DNA from: Pseudoalteromonas umbrosa
Lineage (GTDB): Bacteria; Pseudomonadota; Gammaproteobacteria; Enterobacterales; Alteromonadaceae
Assembly: GCF_030125375.1 (NCBI RefSeq)
Contig: NZ_JASJUU010000001.1
Location: forward strand, 372,001 to 436,000
Direction of reading: 5' to 3'
DNA length: 64,000 nt
In this document: positions 28,098-37,911 of the stretch, piece after piece
How positions within the stretch are numbered: the stretch's first letter is position 1
Layout of the letters: every line of letters starts with the position of its first letter
Notes under the pieces: model-generated
What the model was told of the DNA's origin: nothing
Databases searched by the model: none
The model's input: only the letters and a program-made list of their open reading frames with translations
Made by a program: the position numbers and the translations under genes

Positions 28098-30269
28098 TTG
28101 AAAACACTGCCAGAAAAATATTATCTCACGCACTTTTTTGAGCTGCTTGATTATTTAACGCAAACCAGCTGGGGTTTGTTAAGTGACGAGCAGCGAGAGA
28201 AAATTAATGAGTTTAAGCGTCTTTCGCAAGATGCGCAGTGTTTATTAGTTCGGGTGATCAATCGAAAGCGTAATTTTGTGTGCGATACTGATCTCGTTTA
28301 CGAAGAAATCACAGACTATGTTCAGGCGTATCAAACGCTAAAAATATGTGGCTGGATAAGTCATGCAACATCCAATTCAGAGCTTCAGGGCTTAATTTCA
28401 GAACTGAACAAAACGCAGCTCATTGCACTTGTAAAAGACCATACTTTTGATGAGCCACCTGTAAAATCCGCAAAAAAAGCTCAGTGGCTTGACTATACGT
28501 TATCTCAGCTGGAAAGTATCAACCCAGCATCAGCTATCCTTCAAGAATACTTTTTCTCATCTTTCAAAGCGGATTTCTCCTATTTTTTGTTTTTATTTTT
28601 TGGAAAGTTAGGTGGTGCACTGTCGCAGTTTTCGATGCGAGATTTGGGGGTGATGCAAACGCAAAATCAAAGAGAGCAGGGCAATGCACATTTTGAACAC
28701 CGAGAAGAGGCACTCAGTGCTTATCAATATTGTAATTTGTACAGCGAGCTAAAATTATTGTCGCATGCTTCATTGGTAGAGAATGCCCGTAAATTAGTGT
28801 CAGGGGAATATACTCACCCAGAGGGGCAATTAGCAAAGTTAAAATACGACCATCTCTGCTATAAGTTAGCGAATCTAGTTGCCAGTGAAGATAATGATTT
28901 AAGCGACGCTTTACTGACGTTAAGTGCTCACCCTAAGGCGCAAGAAAAATACATTCGCCAACTGTATGCCAAAGGTCAGCATGACAAGTGCAAAGAGTTG
29001 ATTGAGCAGTTACTTGACTCTCCCGGTGACGAGCAACTGTTGTTTTTTGCTGAGGATTTCTATCGACTTAAATTTACCCAGTCCCGTACTTCATTGCTGA
29101 CAGATATGCTAAGAGACAGTGGCGCGCCGATCGCACTGGATGAAGCTTATGTTGGGTACGTCGAACAAGGCTTAGTTGAATATTATGGCCGTTTAGAGGT
29201 TCAAGCTTATCACTGTGAAAATAGGCTTTGGCGTACCTTATTTTGTTTAAGTTTTTGGCATGAGTTGTTTGAGGACTCTAGAAATGCGTTCTCAAATGAA
29301 TTTGAACGCACACCCAAGTGCATTAAAGATAACTCGTTTTATCAAGTATTTGAGGTTGAGATAGAGCAACGTTTAAGTACGTTTTCGAGTAGTTCACAGT
29401 TATTAAATTGGTTAGTTAAGCAAGCGTCAGAAAAGTTTGGTTCGCACAATCGTTTGATGCATTGGCATCCTGATGGACTTGCTCAGCTTTTTGAGTTTGC
29501 AAAACAGGCGCCTATTGATGCTGTATGTAAGCACCTTCGTGCTATGAGTAAAGATTTCAATGGACTCAAAGACGGCTATCCCGACCTGATGCTTTGCCAA
29601 AATTCAGTTAAGTTTATTGAAGTGAAAGCACCTGGCGATAGTCTTCGTCGCAACCAATTGATAACGATTAAAAAACTGATTGAATCTGGGTTTGATGTGT
29701 CCGTTCAAACTGTTCAGTGGCAAGTTCAGCCGGATCAACCTTATGTCATTGTGGATATTGAGACAACAGGGGGTAAAAAAGAGCATGATAAAATCACCGA
29801 AATTGCCATGGTTAAAGTGCTCAATGGTGAAATTGTTGGACAGTGGCATAGCCTGATTAACCCACAGCGGCGAATACCGCGTTACATCACTGAACTTACA
29901 GGTATAGACAATGACATGGTGAGTGATGCCCCCATCTTTAGTGAAGTGATTGATGACATTGATGCTTTTAGCCAGCAGGCCATTTTTGTTGCGCACAATG
30001 TGAATTTTGATTTTGGCTTTATAAAAGCGGAATTTGCCCGCCAAGAGCGATACTTTAAACGTGCAAAGTTATGCACAGTCCAATTGGGCCGCAAGTGGCT
30101 TCCTGGCCATGCCTCTTACTCGTTGGGTAAAATCTGTCAGGATTTAGGGATTGCATTAAACGGTCATCACCGAGCCTTAAACGACGCAATGGCAACCGTT
30201 GAGTTGTTTAACTTAATTAATCAAAAACGACTCAGTGATAATCCACAAGAGGCAAAAAGTGATCAATAA
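28098..30269 (+). CDS. VRR-NUC (FAN1-like) nuclease fused to a DEDDh 3'-5' exonuclease
   Basis: 723 residues from TTG 28098, no better ATG being present. Residues 1-470 are helical, as in the FAN1 N-terminal and TPR-like parts. A VRR-NUC domain follows (about 480-550: YPDLMLCQ..FIEVKAPGDSLRRNQ, the PD-E-x-K core). The last 175 residues form a DnaQ-like exonuclease with VDIETTG, AHNVNFDFGF and HRALNDA (DEDDh). FAN1 proteins process interstrand crosslinks; the fusion adds a 3'-5' trimming activity in the same polypeptide. Cytoplasmic DNA repair is the likely role. Confidence 0.88.
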   Translation: MKTLPEKYYLTHFFELLDYLTQTSWGLLSDEQREKINEFKRLSQDAQCLLVRVINRKRNFVCDTDLVYEEITDYVQAYQTLKICGWISHATSNSELQGLISELNKTQLIALVKDHTFDEPPVKSAKKAQWLDYTLSQLESINPASAILQEYFFSSFKADFSYFLFLFFGKLGGALSQFSMRDLGVMQTQNQREQGNAHFEHREEALSAYQYCNLYSELKLLSHASLVENARKLVSGEYTHPEGQLAKLKYDHLCYKLANLVASEDNDLSDALLTLSAHPKAQEKYIRQLYAKGQHDKCKELIEQLLDSPGDEQLLFFAEDFYRLKFTQSRTSLLTDMLRDSGAPIALDEAYVGYVEQGLVEYYGRLEVQAYHCENRLWRTLFCLSFWHELFEDSRNAFSNEFERTPKCIKDNSFYQVFEVEIEQRLSTFSSSSQLLNWLVKQASEKFGSHNRLMHWHPDGLAQLFEFAKQAPIDAVCKHLRAMSKDFNGLKDGYPDLMLCQNSVKFIEVKAPGDSLRRNQLITIKKLIESGFDVSVQTVQWQVQPDQPYVIVDIETTGGKKEHDKITEIAMVKVLNGEIVGQWHSLINPQRRIPRYITELTGIDNDMVSDAPIFSEVIDDIDAFSQQAIFVAHNVNFDFGFIKAEFARQERYFKRAKLCTVQLGRKWLPGHASYSLGKICQDLGIALNGHHRALNDAMATVELFNLINQKRLSDNPQEAKSDQ

Positions 30270-30315
30270 ATGTCGGTAGTTGACTTTAGTTTGTGTAAGC
30301 AAAGAGAGGGATGCA

Positions 30316-30693
30316 TTGTTTAATACTTTGGTGATGTTTATCAGCAAGTGTGGGGTTGCAGTGTCTTTAATTGCCCTTGTTATGCTATTTATGCCAATAC
30401 TGGGCAATAACATGACCTTGTTATTGATTGTGATTGGCGTGCTTATATTGTTAAACATACTAATGTGTGCGGTTTTTTATAAAGATAAATCAAATGCTAA
30501 GAAAGAAGCGCAAAGAGTACCAGAAAAGGTACTCATTTTTTTGTCTGCTTTAGCGCTGCATAGTACAACGCATTTAGTGATGCATTTTACCCGACATAAA
30601 ACCAATAAAGTGTCGTTTCAAGTTAAACTGCTCATGGCGATTGCTATTCAATTTACGCTGAGTGTAATTGGTTTTGTGCACATGTATGTATGA
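30316..30693 (+). CDS. DUF1294-family small membrane protein
   Basis: 125 residues from TTG 30316, five bases after GAGAGGG. Two hydrophobic helices (about 8-50) precede the motif R-x-PE-x2-L and later RHKTNKVSF, typical of DUF1294, and a last helix ends the protein. The usual Gly-Gly of the family is replaced (ALALHSTTHL). Function unknown. Confidence 0.7.
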   Translation: MFNTLVMFISKCGVAVSLIALVMLFMPILGNNMTLLLIVIGVLILLNILMCAVFYKDKSNAKKEAQRVPEKVLIFLSALALHSTTHLVMHFTRHKTNKVSFQVKLLMAIAIQFTLSVIGFVHMYV

Positions 30694-30734
30694 AGCTAAG
30701 TGACCTGTTTAACTTGTATTCAATCATGCAATAA

Positions 30735-30761
30735 AACGCCAGTAAGGTACTTACTGGCGTT
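30735..30761. terminator. bidirectional terminator between convergent genes
   Basis: AACGCCAGTAAG and CTTACTGGCGTT form a perfect 12-bp stem around GTA, between the DUF1294 gene (+) and the symporter gene (-). Confidence 0.85.
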
Positions 30762-30777
30762 GTTTATTATGGGGACT

Positions 30778-32934
30778 TTACTGTTCGGTCAGCTCGTCAA
30801 GCAATGACCAACGGTGCTCTTTAACTTGTGTGCCTTTACCTAAGATCCAGTAATCATAATTGCTTTTTATGGTGCCTTTGCTTTGTTGAATAGACAGCCA
30901 GGTATTGACGTAATTAAGAATATCTACATTGCGTTTCGCTACCGCAAAGCCAACAGGATATTTTAGCTCCGCACCATTTGGCACAACCACACCGTATTCA
31001 GGATAGAACATGCTCCATGCGAAGCCGGCTTCAGCACTAATCACTAAGGCATCAAAGTCACTACTTTGTTCAAAAAAGGACTGGTGATTACCAAGTTGCT
31101 TGACCTTAATATGCTGATATTGTCTTGCCACATCGCGCATCAGTGGCTGATACTCGACATGAGCAAGGCTAAGACCGTCTTTATTCAGTAGCTGGTCTTT
31201 TGATGCAAATTCTTTGAGCCTGTGATCTTTGGCAACCAAGGCCAATTGCAGCTCCATAACCGGATTTGTAAAGCGAACACGGCTTAAGTCCAAAACGCTC
31301 ATTTCAAGGCCTGACATAGCGATGTCAAAGTAGCCTTTGTTGAGATACTCAGCCAGTTGATGCTTTTTAAAAGGGATAAACTCAACCTTAACTTGTAAGT
31401 CAGATGCTAACTTATGTGCTAATCCAATATCGAAACCAACTAGCTCACCTTTTTGATTGAAATAACTAAACGGCACATTGTCGACTAGGTAGCCAACCCG
31501 CAATAAATTACGTTTTTGGATAATATCAATATTGGTGAGTGAGAGTTCACCGCTCTGATATGCCTTTGGCACATGATTTAATACATCGCTTGGCACTTGA
31601 TCTGACACTACCATGTTTGCAATCACATCGTCTGCGCCTTTGGTGCTTTTTGCTAAATAGTTATTGGCGGTAAAACTCAACACCATAAATGCAGGCAGGA
31701 ACACTGAAAGAAGCGCTAGATAGTATAAAGAGCGGATGCGTTTGAGGTGCAACTGTTTTTTGTTGTAAAAAATACACAGCAAGGTAACCGCGAAAATATA
31801 CACAACAGTAGTTGGAGAGACCACTTTAGCCGTTAAAACGGACATAGATAAATACAATTGATAGCTGTCCGCTGGGATTTTTAAACTATCAAGCATATAA
31901 GGAATCGCAATGTGGACGTTTGCAAAGTAGCTCAGCATCGCTGAGAGTGTGACATTTGGAATTTGCTCTAACGAAATAGGGTTCCCGGTCAACCATGCTG
32001 CAAAGGTTACAAACATTAAGGTTGTGAGCTTACCTAAACTTGGGAAGGTGTACGCAATAGGCACTAAGACCTCGGCAATATGATCAGACTCTTCATCGCT
32101 GCGTTTTATTTTTTGCAAATGTGCTTTGATACCTTCGGTGATCACTGGCAGTACAATAAACACGTTACCTGTACTAAATGCTGTTATCCACGCATTACGC
32201 ATGACTTTTATCAGATCTCGATACTTTACTGGTGTGAGTGCTGCGACCAGCATAGGAAGCAGAGCAAACATGAGATAAAAGCCCAAGCAAATGACCAATA
32301 CTAAGTATATTTGCAAGTTGCTAAGCTCTTCTTGACCGATAGTACCCGCAGTGCTGGCAGTCATAGAGAAGATCCCAATTGGAAAAAATTTGATGACCTT
32401 TTTCGATATCACAGTCAAGCCTTGGCCGACCACCTCAAGTACATCTAATAATTGATTTTTTCTGCCATTAGGTATGAGCGCTAATCCTAATGCGATGCAA
32501 AATATGACCAATGCAGGCACGTTGCCATCTGCCATTGAAGCAAAGGGGTTTGATGGAATATATTGTTGTACAAAGTTTACTTCTGGCGCTTGTGCGACGA
32601 GAGCGGGGGAGAAGAAAGTACCCGCGTCATGGCTAGGTAAAGTCAAAGTAAAGCACCAAATAACGGCAAGGCCAATAACCCAAAGTGCAACCATAGTTAT
32701 AGCGGCTTTGGCTAAGACCGTTTTGACCTGATCAGAGCTGAATTTACCGAGTCCGACAACAAGACTGACTACGATATAAGGAAATATGGTGATTTGCATT
32801 AGGCTAACAAAGCCTTCGCCAATGGGTTTTAAAAATGCTACACGTTCACCAAAAATGAGCCCAGTGGCAATACCGAGGATCAATGCCCACAGCATCCAGT
32901 TCATGCTTTTAATCCAATCGAATACTCTATTCAT
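30778..32934 (-). CDS. dicarboxylate/amino acid:cation symporter fused to a solute-binding domain
   Basis: 718 residues. Residues 1-425 form a DAACS-type symporter with about eight helices and the two hairpin regions (TASTAGTIGQEEL, TAFSTGNVFIVLP; a late SPTTVVYIF helix). A further helix leads to a type II periplasmic-binding domain of the amino-acid (SBP_bac_3) family (about 465-700: LRVGYLVDNVPFSYFNQKGELVGFDI, then FDIAMSGLEM). The binding domain would lie in the periplasm, delivering or sensing substrate for the same polypeptide. It is expected to import a dicarboxylate or acidic amino acid with Na+ or H+. Confidence 0.88.
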   Translation of the reverse strand: MNRVFDWIKSMNWMLWALILGIATGLIFGERVAFLKPIGEGFVSLMQITIFPYIVVSLVVGLGKFSSDQVKTVLAKAAITMVALWVIGLAVIWCFTLTLPSHDAGTFFSPALVAQAPEVNFVQQYIPSNPFASMADGNVPALVIFCIALGLALIPNGRKNQLLDVLEVVGQGLTVISKKVIKFFPIGIFSMTASTAGTIGQEELSNLQIYLVLVICLGFYLMFALLPMLVAALTPVKYRDLIKVMRNAWITAFSTGNVFIVLPVITEGIKAHLQKIKRSDEESDHIAEVLVPIAYTFPSLGKLTTLMFVTFAAWLTGNPISLEQIPNVTLSAMLSYFANVHIAIPYMLDSLKIPADSYQLYLSMSVLTAKVVSPTTVVYIFAVTLLCIFYNKKQLHLKRIRSLYYLALLSVFLPAFMVLSFTANNYLAKSTKGADDVIANMVVSDQVPSDVLNHVPKAYQSGELSLTNIDIIQKRNLLRVGYLVDNVPFSYFNQKGELVGFDIGLAHKLASDLQVKVEFIPFKKHQLAEYLNKGYFDIAMSGLEMSVLDLSRVRFTNPVMELQLALVAKDHRLKEFASKDQLLNKDGLSLAHVEYQPLMRDVARQYQHIKVKQLGNHQSFFEQSSDFDALVISAEAGFAWSMFYPEYGVVVPNGAELKYPVGFAVAKRNVDILNYVNTWLSIQQSKGTIKSNYDYWILGKGTQVKEHRWSLLDELTEQ

Positions 32935-33142
32935 TGTTACCCGCCGCAGTTAAATAGGTGCGCGATTATATTGAGGTTAGCTGAAATTAATCTGAATGCA
33001 TGAAATGAAATAAAACAAATGCTTTGTAAGCTATGAAAAAATATAGATTTGATGTGAGTAAGTATTCACAAAAGGCCGCTAATTTTCGCCGCGGCCAGGG
33101 TAAAAATGCATGAAGAATAAATTGCGAAATTTACGGGAAATT

Positions 33143-33628
33143 TTAGATTTCGTAATCTTCACCATTTTTGCTGCGATAGCACTTGCAACGAGATTCATCG
33201 AGTAAAGTGTGCTGAACGCCATCGATAAAGCTCATCCATAACTTGGTGTGCTGACGATTTTGCGTATCAATGAAGCTGAACGGTGTTTCGTACTGTACAT
33301 CGTTAATATGGGCTTTATCGTACTTGCCATTTTCTCCCGCGATGTTAAAGCTGAGCTCGATGTGCAGGCCATCGTCTTTTTGCAGCAAAATAGTCGTGGG
33401 CTCTTCTTTATGACCACAAAGCGCTACAAATTGCTTGGTATTTTTCAATCCACAGTGTTGCCCATCTTCAAAAAAGACCATTAGGTGATTGTAATAAACA
33501 ACGTACGCACTAACTTGTGTATGTGAACCAAATTCGAGTGGGCAGTGTTGATCTAAAAATTGCTTCGCAATTACGAGCTTTTGACATTCTTCACTTAGCG
33601 GTGGTGTTGTTTGAAGTTGTGCTTTCAT
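33143..33628 (-). CDS. hypothetical cytoplasmic protein
   Basis: 161 residues, with GGGGA eight bases before the ATG. No signal or membrane segment. The C-terminal end has a Cys pair (SRCKCYRSKNGE) that may bind metal. I do not recognise the family. It is divergent from the XRE/DUF3612 regulator across 265 bp. Confidence 0.65.
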   Translation of the reverse strand: MKAQLQTTPPLSEECQKLVIAKQFLDQHCPLEFGSHTQVSAYVVYYNHLMVFFEDGQHCGLKNTKQFVALCGHKEEPTTILLQKDDGLHIELSFNIAGENGKYDKAHINDVQYETPFSFIDTQNRQHTKLWMSFIDGVQHTLLDESRCKCYRSKNGEDYEI

Positions 33629-33893
33629 TGATGTATCCCCAGTTACCGAAATTAAATTGTTGTGAACGTTATGGTTGTCTCATAACGTGCGCCGATTAAT
33701 TGACTACAATTTCAGTGTATAAAAAATTATCAATAAATTTCACAAAAAGAATTTTACAGTGTAAATTTTACAAAATCTGGTCTGACCTCTTGTTGTAAAA
33801 AAGTCGAGTTTATGCTCTTTTATATCATGCACATGTTTAAAAACAGTCGTAAATATTGATGTAAGTCGCTTAAATTAGAAGGGTTGGTATTAA

Positions 33894-35396
33894 ATGAAAA
33901 AAACATCAGAACTGATGCGTAAGTCTCACTTTCTTGGTACCAAGATCCGCAACTTACGAAAGCGTAATCATTTGACGCTTGAGGACCTCTCTGCACGTTG
34001 TATTCGTGTAGACCCTCAGACAGCACCTTCAGTTTCATACTTATCTATGATTGAGAGAGGGAAACGCACACCAAGTGGTGAGATGTTAGAGAATTTTGCT
34101 GAAGTTTTTCAAAAGCCGGTAGCTTGGTTTTTAGATACGGACCCTGAGCCTGACGCAATTACCCCACAAAAAGGGCGTTCTGGTGGAATTGAGGGCATGG
34201 CACTAGAGCCTAATTTTCTATTTTCTAATGATATTTTACAAATAGCGATACCAGAGATGCTATCTCAGACGGGAATAAGCGGCAGACAGTTTGCGCATTT
34301 ATTGATCCGAGCTCACCAAGAACATCATCAAAATCACTTTCCTGACCTTGAGCGTGCAGCAGATGAAGTTGGTGGTAAGAATCTATATCTAACTGTTGAT
34401 GCTCTCTTGCAATTGGTAAAAAAACACGGTCTAGAGATTAAATGGTTTGATAAAGTACCTAATGAAGTGATGGATGACAGCGGTCATGTATTCAATCACC
34501 TTATTACATCTTATTTTAGTGAACCGAATGTGGTTCATCTGAATAGGGCTTTAGAGAAAAACCCGGCTCGACTTAAATACGATTTAGCCGTGCATATAGG
34601 GCATAGTGTATTGCACGAACTGGAAGGTTTGCGCTGCGTTTTACGTACAGGTGGGTTTAATACGGCAGTATTGCCTGCTTCTGACACCACGCCAAATGCA
34701 CAAGATATTCTGACAGCTTGGCATGATTTTGAATCTAGTTTCTTTGCAGGGGCATTGCTTTGCCCTAAAGTTGCTTATCGCCAGTTATTAGACTCTTATG
34801 GCTATGAAATTGATATTCACCAGCAACTGAATATCTCGCCATCAGTCGCCATGCGTCGTATGACGGTTGTATCGCCTTATCCACACTGGCATTATTTTGA
34901 TGCGTATTTACCTGGTAAATTAAAGGCTGTGTATCGAGGAAACGGTATTCCATTGCCTTGGGGTAATATGCGCAGTGTAGAAGACCCTTGTCAGCACTGG
35001 GCTGTGTTTAGAAAGTTTGTAGCGCAATCTCAGCACTCAAGTGCACAATTATCAATTCTAAACGTCAATGGTAAGCCTCATTTATACTGCTGCGAGTCTC
35101 TTAAGGTAAATGATTTGGTTGAAAATGCACATGTCTTGTGTGCTGGTATAGATTTGAACCCTGCGATTGACGCACAAGGAATAAATGCTGACGAGGTTGT
35201 TCAAGAACTCCAGGCGTTGTGTATCAAGCAAGGAGGGGCGAGTGTGGTGCCCTGGCATTTGAAAAAACAACTTATGAGTGTGGCAAAAATCCTAAATATT
35301 AATTGGATAGAGCGTGGTATTAACAACGATGTAAGAGTCATTTGTACACGAGGGACTGCGTGCCCGAGGCAACCCAGCTGTTATGAAACTAATTAA
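33894..35396 (+). CDS. XRE-family regulator with DUF3612-type C-terminal region
   Basis: 500 residues. An N-terminal Cro/CI-type HTH (about 12-78: LGTKIRNLRKRNHLTLEDLSARC, SYLSMIERGKRTPS) is followed by a long region (about 95-495) matching the large regulators of the ScfR/RamB class, which in vibrios and Pseudoalteromonas are annotated DUF3612. Relatives sense acyl-CoA-type metabolites and control central carbon genes. A Cys-containing C-terminus (CTRGTACPRQPSCYE) is seen here, as in related regulators. No obvious target lies next to it. Confidence 0.8.
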   Translation: MKKTSELMRKSHFLGTKIRNLRKRNHLTLEDLSARCIRVDPQTAPSVSYLSMIERGKRTPSGEMLENFAEVFQKPVAWFLDTDPEPDAITPQKGRSGGIEGMALEPNFLFSNDILQIAIPEMLSQTGISGRQFAHLLIRAHQEHHQNHFPDLERAADEVGGKNLYLTVDALLQLVKKHGLEIKWFDKVPNEVMDDSGHVFNHLITSYFSEPNVVHLNRALEKNPARLKYDLAVHIGHSVLHELEGLRCVLRTGGFNTAVLPASDTTPNAQDILTAWHDFESSFFAGALLCPKVAYRQLLDSYGYEIDIHQQLNISPSVAMRRMTVVSPYPHWHYFDAYLPGKLKAVYRGNGIPLPWGNMRSVEDPCQHWAVFRKFVAQSQHSSAQLSILNVNGKPHLYCCESLKVNDLVENAHVLCAGIDLNPAIDAQGINADEVVQELQALCIKQGGASVVPWHLKKQLMSVAKILNINWIERGINNDVRVICTRGTACPRQPSCYETN

Positions 35397-35438
35397 TGTA
35401 TATACTGTTATTGAGCGCAATAATAGAGTAATAAAAGA

Positions 35439-36263
35439 TTGAACAGAACATCACTGGATAAACGCGGTATTAGGTTTTATACCGCATGTATGTATTTATA
35501 TATTTTAATGATGAGCAGTATAAGCTATGCGCAATCAGAATGTGAAAAGACGCTACGAGTTAGCACCAGTGGTAATTGGCCACCATACTCCCAAAGAATT
35601 GATGGACAGTATGTTGGCCTTGAAATTGAGATTGTTGAGCTGATATTGCATGAGGCTGGTTTTTGCTGGCAGTACGTTGAATTACCATCTTCAAGCCGCG
35701 CATTTAAACAGTTTCAAGAAAGTCAAGTAGACCTTATTCCTGCGGCGAGTTTTACTCAATCTAGACGAAAATATGCTGAGTTCAGCCTGCCTTACCGGCA
35801 GGAAGTGATGCTGTTATTTGCGCATACCCAAAATATGCGTGAGTTTAATACTTTAAAAAATGTAAGTGCATCCGCTTTGCTTTCGAACTTTGGTGATAAC
35901 CTTTTTGCCGTGAGTCGCGGTAGTGTCTATGGACAACATTTTGCTAATTTTCGTCACTCATGTGAAGATTGTGTAGTTGAAACAAACTTTGCAGATGAAC
36001 GCTTTAATTTAGTCAAAAAGAAGCGGGTTGAATATGCAGTAGAAGATTATTTAACAGGCGCTTATTTACTACAAAAAGCTGAGTACTCCGAAGTGGTTAA
36101 GCCTACGTCCGTGCGAGTATACGAAAACCCCATCCATTATATGTTGCGCCCAGGTATGTTGACTGAAATGCAGCTTCAACGCCTCAATTTAGCAATTATA
36201 AAAAGCATCGAACAAATTGAGCACCTCATTGACGAGTATCAGAAGCAATATGGTTTAAAGTAA
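35439..36263 (+). CDS. amino-acid-type periplasmic solute-binding protein
   Basis: 274 residues with a signal peptide ending near ISYAQS (about residue 31). It has the SBP_bac_3 pattern: LRVSTSGNWPPYSQ, GLEIEIVELILHEAG, DLIPAASFTQSRRKYAEFSLPY. No transporter partner adjoins it, which is common for the solo binding proteins of Alteromonadales. It probably binds a polar amino acid or related compound in the periplasm. Confidence 0.85.
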   Translation: MNRTSLDKRGIRFYTACMYLYILMMSSISYAQSECEKTLRVSTSGNWPPYSQRIDGQYVGLEIEIVELILHEAGFCWQYVELPSSSRAFKQFQESQVDLIPAASFTQSRRKYAEFSLPYRQEVMLLFAHTQNMREFNTLKNVSASALLSNFGDNLFAVSRGSVYGQHFANFRHSCEDCVVETNFADERFNLVKKKRVEYAVEDYLTGAYLLQKAEYSEVVKPTSVRVYENPIHYMLRPGMLTEMQLQRLNLAIIKSIEQIEHLIDEYQKQYGLK

Positions 36264-36382
36264 TCATACACAAACAAAGTATTGTTCTAAGAGAAATTGG
36301 CCAATTTTACAACATCGGGCATCATTTCACCGACTCCTAATACCGTGTAAGCCGTTTAAATCGTAAGAATATAAAGTGAAAG

Positions 36383-36979
36383 CTATTTATTATTTGAAGA
36401 GTCTCGTTTCTTTCTCTCGAAAAGTTTTTTTCTCTGTCTTTTTATTTCCAAAACATGTTCATCAACCGGCGTCATTCGTGTCGATAACCAAAGTACAACG
36501 ATGGCCTCTAGCAAGCATAACAGTGTAAGAAGGGGGCTAAAAAGGTTATAAGTAAACGGCATTGAAGCGATGATATCAGAGGTATACAAACTTACTTCGA
36601 CTAAAGCAATAAAAGTAATTATTGAGCATGATAGATAGATAAACAGTAATGCGCCTTCTTGTTTTGTGAAGTAAAAATTATAGTAGACATCTTTAAAGAA
36701 TTGATTGTATTTTTTGAGGTTCGCAACAATTATGCGTCTTGCAAGTACGACGAATATATATGCCCAGCAGCTTAGAAATACCCAAAAATAGTAGTAACTT
36801 CCACACTCGATAGCGAACTTAATCGAAATAGTATCTACAAACTCAATGCAGACTAGAAAAATGAGTAAACAGCGTGTATTAATGCTTTTCCAACCGACGA
36901 ACAGAGCAATAAGCATGACAGGCAAGCTAATGAAGCTGATGGCATGATAGATAGAGTTTATGGCAAACGCTTCTAGCAA
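36383..36979 (-). CDS. small multi-pass membrane protein, paralogue A
   Basis: 198 residues from TTG 36979 (AAGGG upstream). About five or six hydrophobic helices and a basic C-terminal tail. It is clearly paralogous to the protein at 37912-38481: shared features are a central FTKQEG motif after a lysine-rich loop, a following EVSLYT/EASLYT motif and a matching helix order. Function unknown; immunity to, or processing of, a small peptide is possible because the paralogue is adjacent to a tiny GG-type peptide gene. Confidence 0.7.
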   Translation of the reverse strand: MLEAFAINSIYHAISFISLPVMLIALFVGWKSINTRCLLIFLVCIEFVDTISIKFAIECGSYYYFWVFLSCWAYIFVVLARRIIVANLKKYNQFFKDVYYNFYFTKQEGALLFIYLSCSIITFIALVEVSLYTSDIIASMPFTYNLFSPLLTLLCLLEAIVVLWLSTRMTPVDEHVLEIKRQRKKLFERKKRDSSNNK

Positions 36980-37535
36980 TTTGAAAGGCCCTTCGTTTTA
37001 GTGCACATAGAGTGTTATTAGACAGTTGTGAATGCTATTTTGGCTAGTCTATCAATAATAATTTTGAGTTTGGATAAAAACCTTTGAATTATCTGTAACA
37101 TTAGATGTGCTCGTATACTCTTTTGATTAGACTCAAGAGTATATTTAAAAATTGCTATATCATGCTAGGCACTATCACTAGATATTTTTATGGCTCGTGT
37201 TATCTATTGATATCGGTCAACTTATTGCTTGATGGCATATAAGACATTGCAATTAAATCGCTTTTGTTTTTGCAAATTATGGGTAATTGTGAACTCTGGG
37301 GCAGGATCTTTTTGGAGGTAGTATTACAAGTTTACGAACTTTTCTAGTTTATTTCTGTTCTCAAAGTCAGATAAGTTTCAATTATTATAAGTAGTAAAGT
37401 CAGTAGGGGGTAACACTCTGACTTTCATTGTTTTTTTTCAATTTTACACGGTGCAATTTTAGCGACACAGTTGTAAAAGGTTTCTAAGTAATACTCATTG
37501 TGGCTCTGGGGGAGAGGCTTAAACCTTACCTATCA
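36980..37535. other. AT-rich gap without a supported gene
   Basis: No ORF with a convincing ribosome site or protein-like sequence was found on either strand. The short plus-strand frame at 37498 has no family features and runs through the inverted repeat at 37537. Confidence 0.5.
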
Positions 37536-37536
37536 A

Positions 37537-37584
37537 AACGAGTTTAAAGAGTACTTTATAAGGTTAATAAACTTTAAACTCGTT
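37537..37584 (-). terminator. long hairpin after the peptide gene
   Basis: AACGAGTTTAAAG and CTTTAAACTCGTT form a perfect 13-bp stem around 22 nt. On the minus strand it lies 52 nt after the peptide stop and is followed by TTTTGATA, so it can end the XRE/membrane protein/peptide transcript. Confidence 0.6.
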
Positions 37585-37635
37585 ACACGATGGAACTACA
37601 AGATTAACTTCTTAAAAGTAAATAATAAAAACTAC

Positions 37636-37746
37636 TTACTTGGGCTCTTCAGAAGCCGGCCCACTTGTTCCAGTACTAACACAACCTGCGACTTTTTTTG
37701 CATCAGCAAGTGAAAGCTCTTTGAGTTTTTTCGTAGTAAGTTTCAT
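37636..37746 (-). CDS. 36-residue peptide with a GG-type leader
   Basis: A 36-codon ORF with a strong GAGGAA site seven bases before the ATG. It begins MKLTTKKLKELSLADAKKVAG: a lysine-rich amphipathic leader ending in VAG-C, much like double-glycine leaders of bacteriocin or RiPP precursors, where the second Gly here is Cys. A short Ser/Thr/Gly/Pro-rich tail (about 15 residues) follows. It lies 165 bp downstream of membrane protein paralogue B on the same strand, with the XRE gene before that. No peptidase-type exporter is in the window. Function is inferred only from form. Confidence 0.55.
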   Translation of the reverse strand: MKLTTKKLKELSLADAKKVAGCVSTGTSGPASEEPK

Positions 37747-37911
37747 ATAATTCCTCTATTTCAAAATTGATATAATGCTGCTTAATTATCTTTACTAGCT
37801 GGTAACTATGGAGTTTTCCGAACTTTACCTATGATATTTTCAACTTTAAGTATCACAGCTAACAATTAAACTAGACAAATATATCAATTTTTTAGAGCTA
37901 TGAACCTTACC

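Noticed and set aside
37498..37713. 71-residue plus-strand ORF
   Set aside because: Overlaps the better-supported peptide gene and terminator on the other strand, has no ribosome site and no protein-like features.
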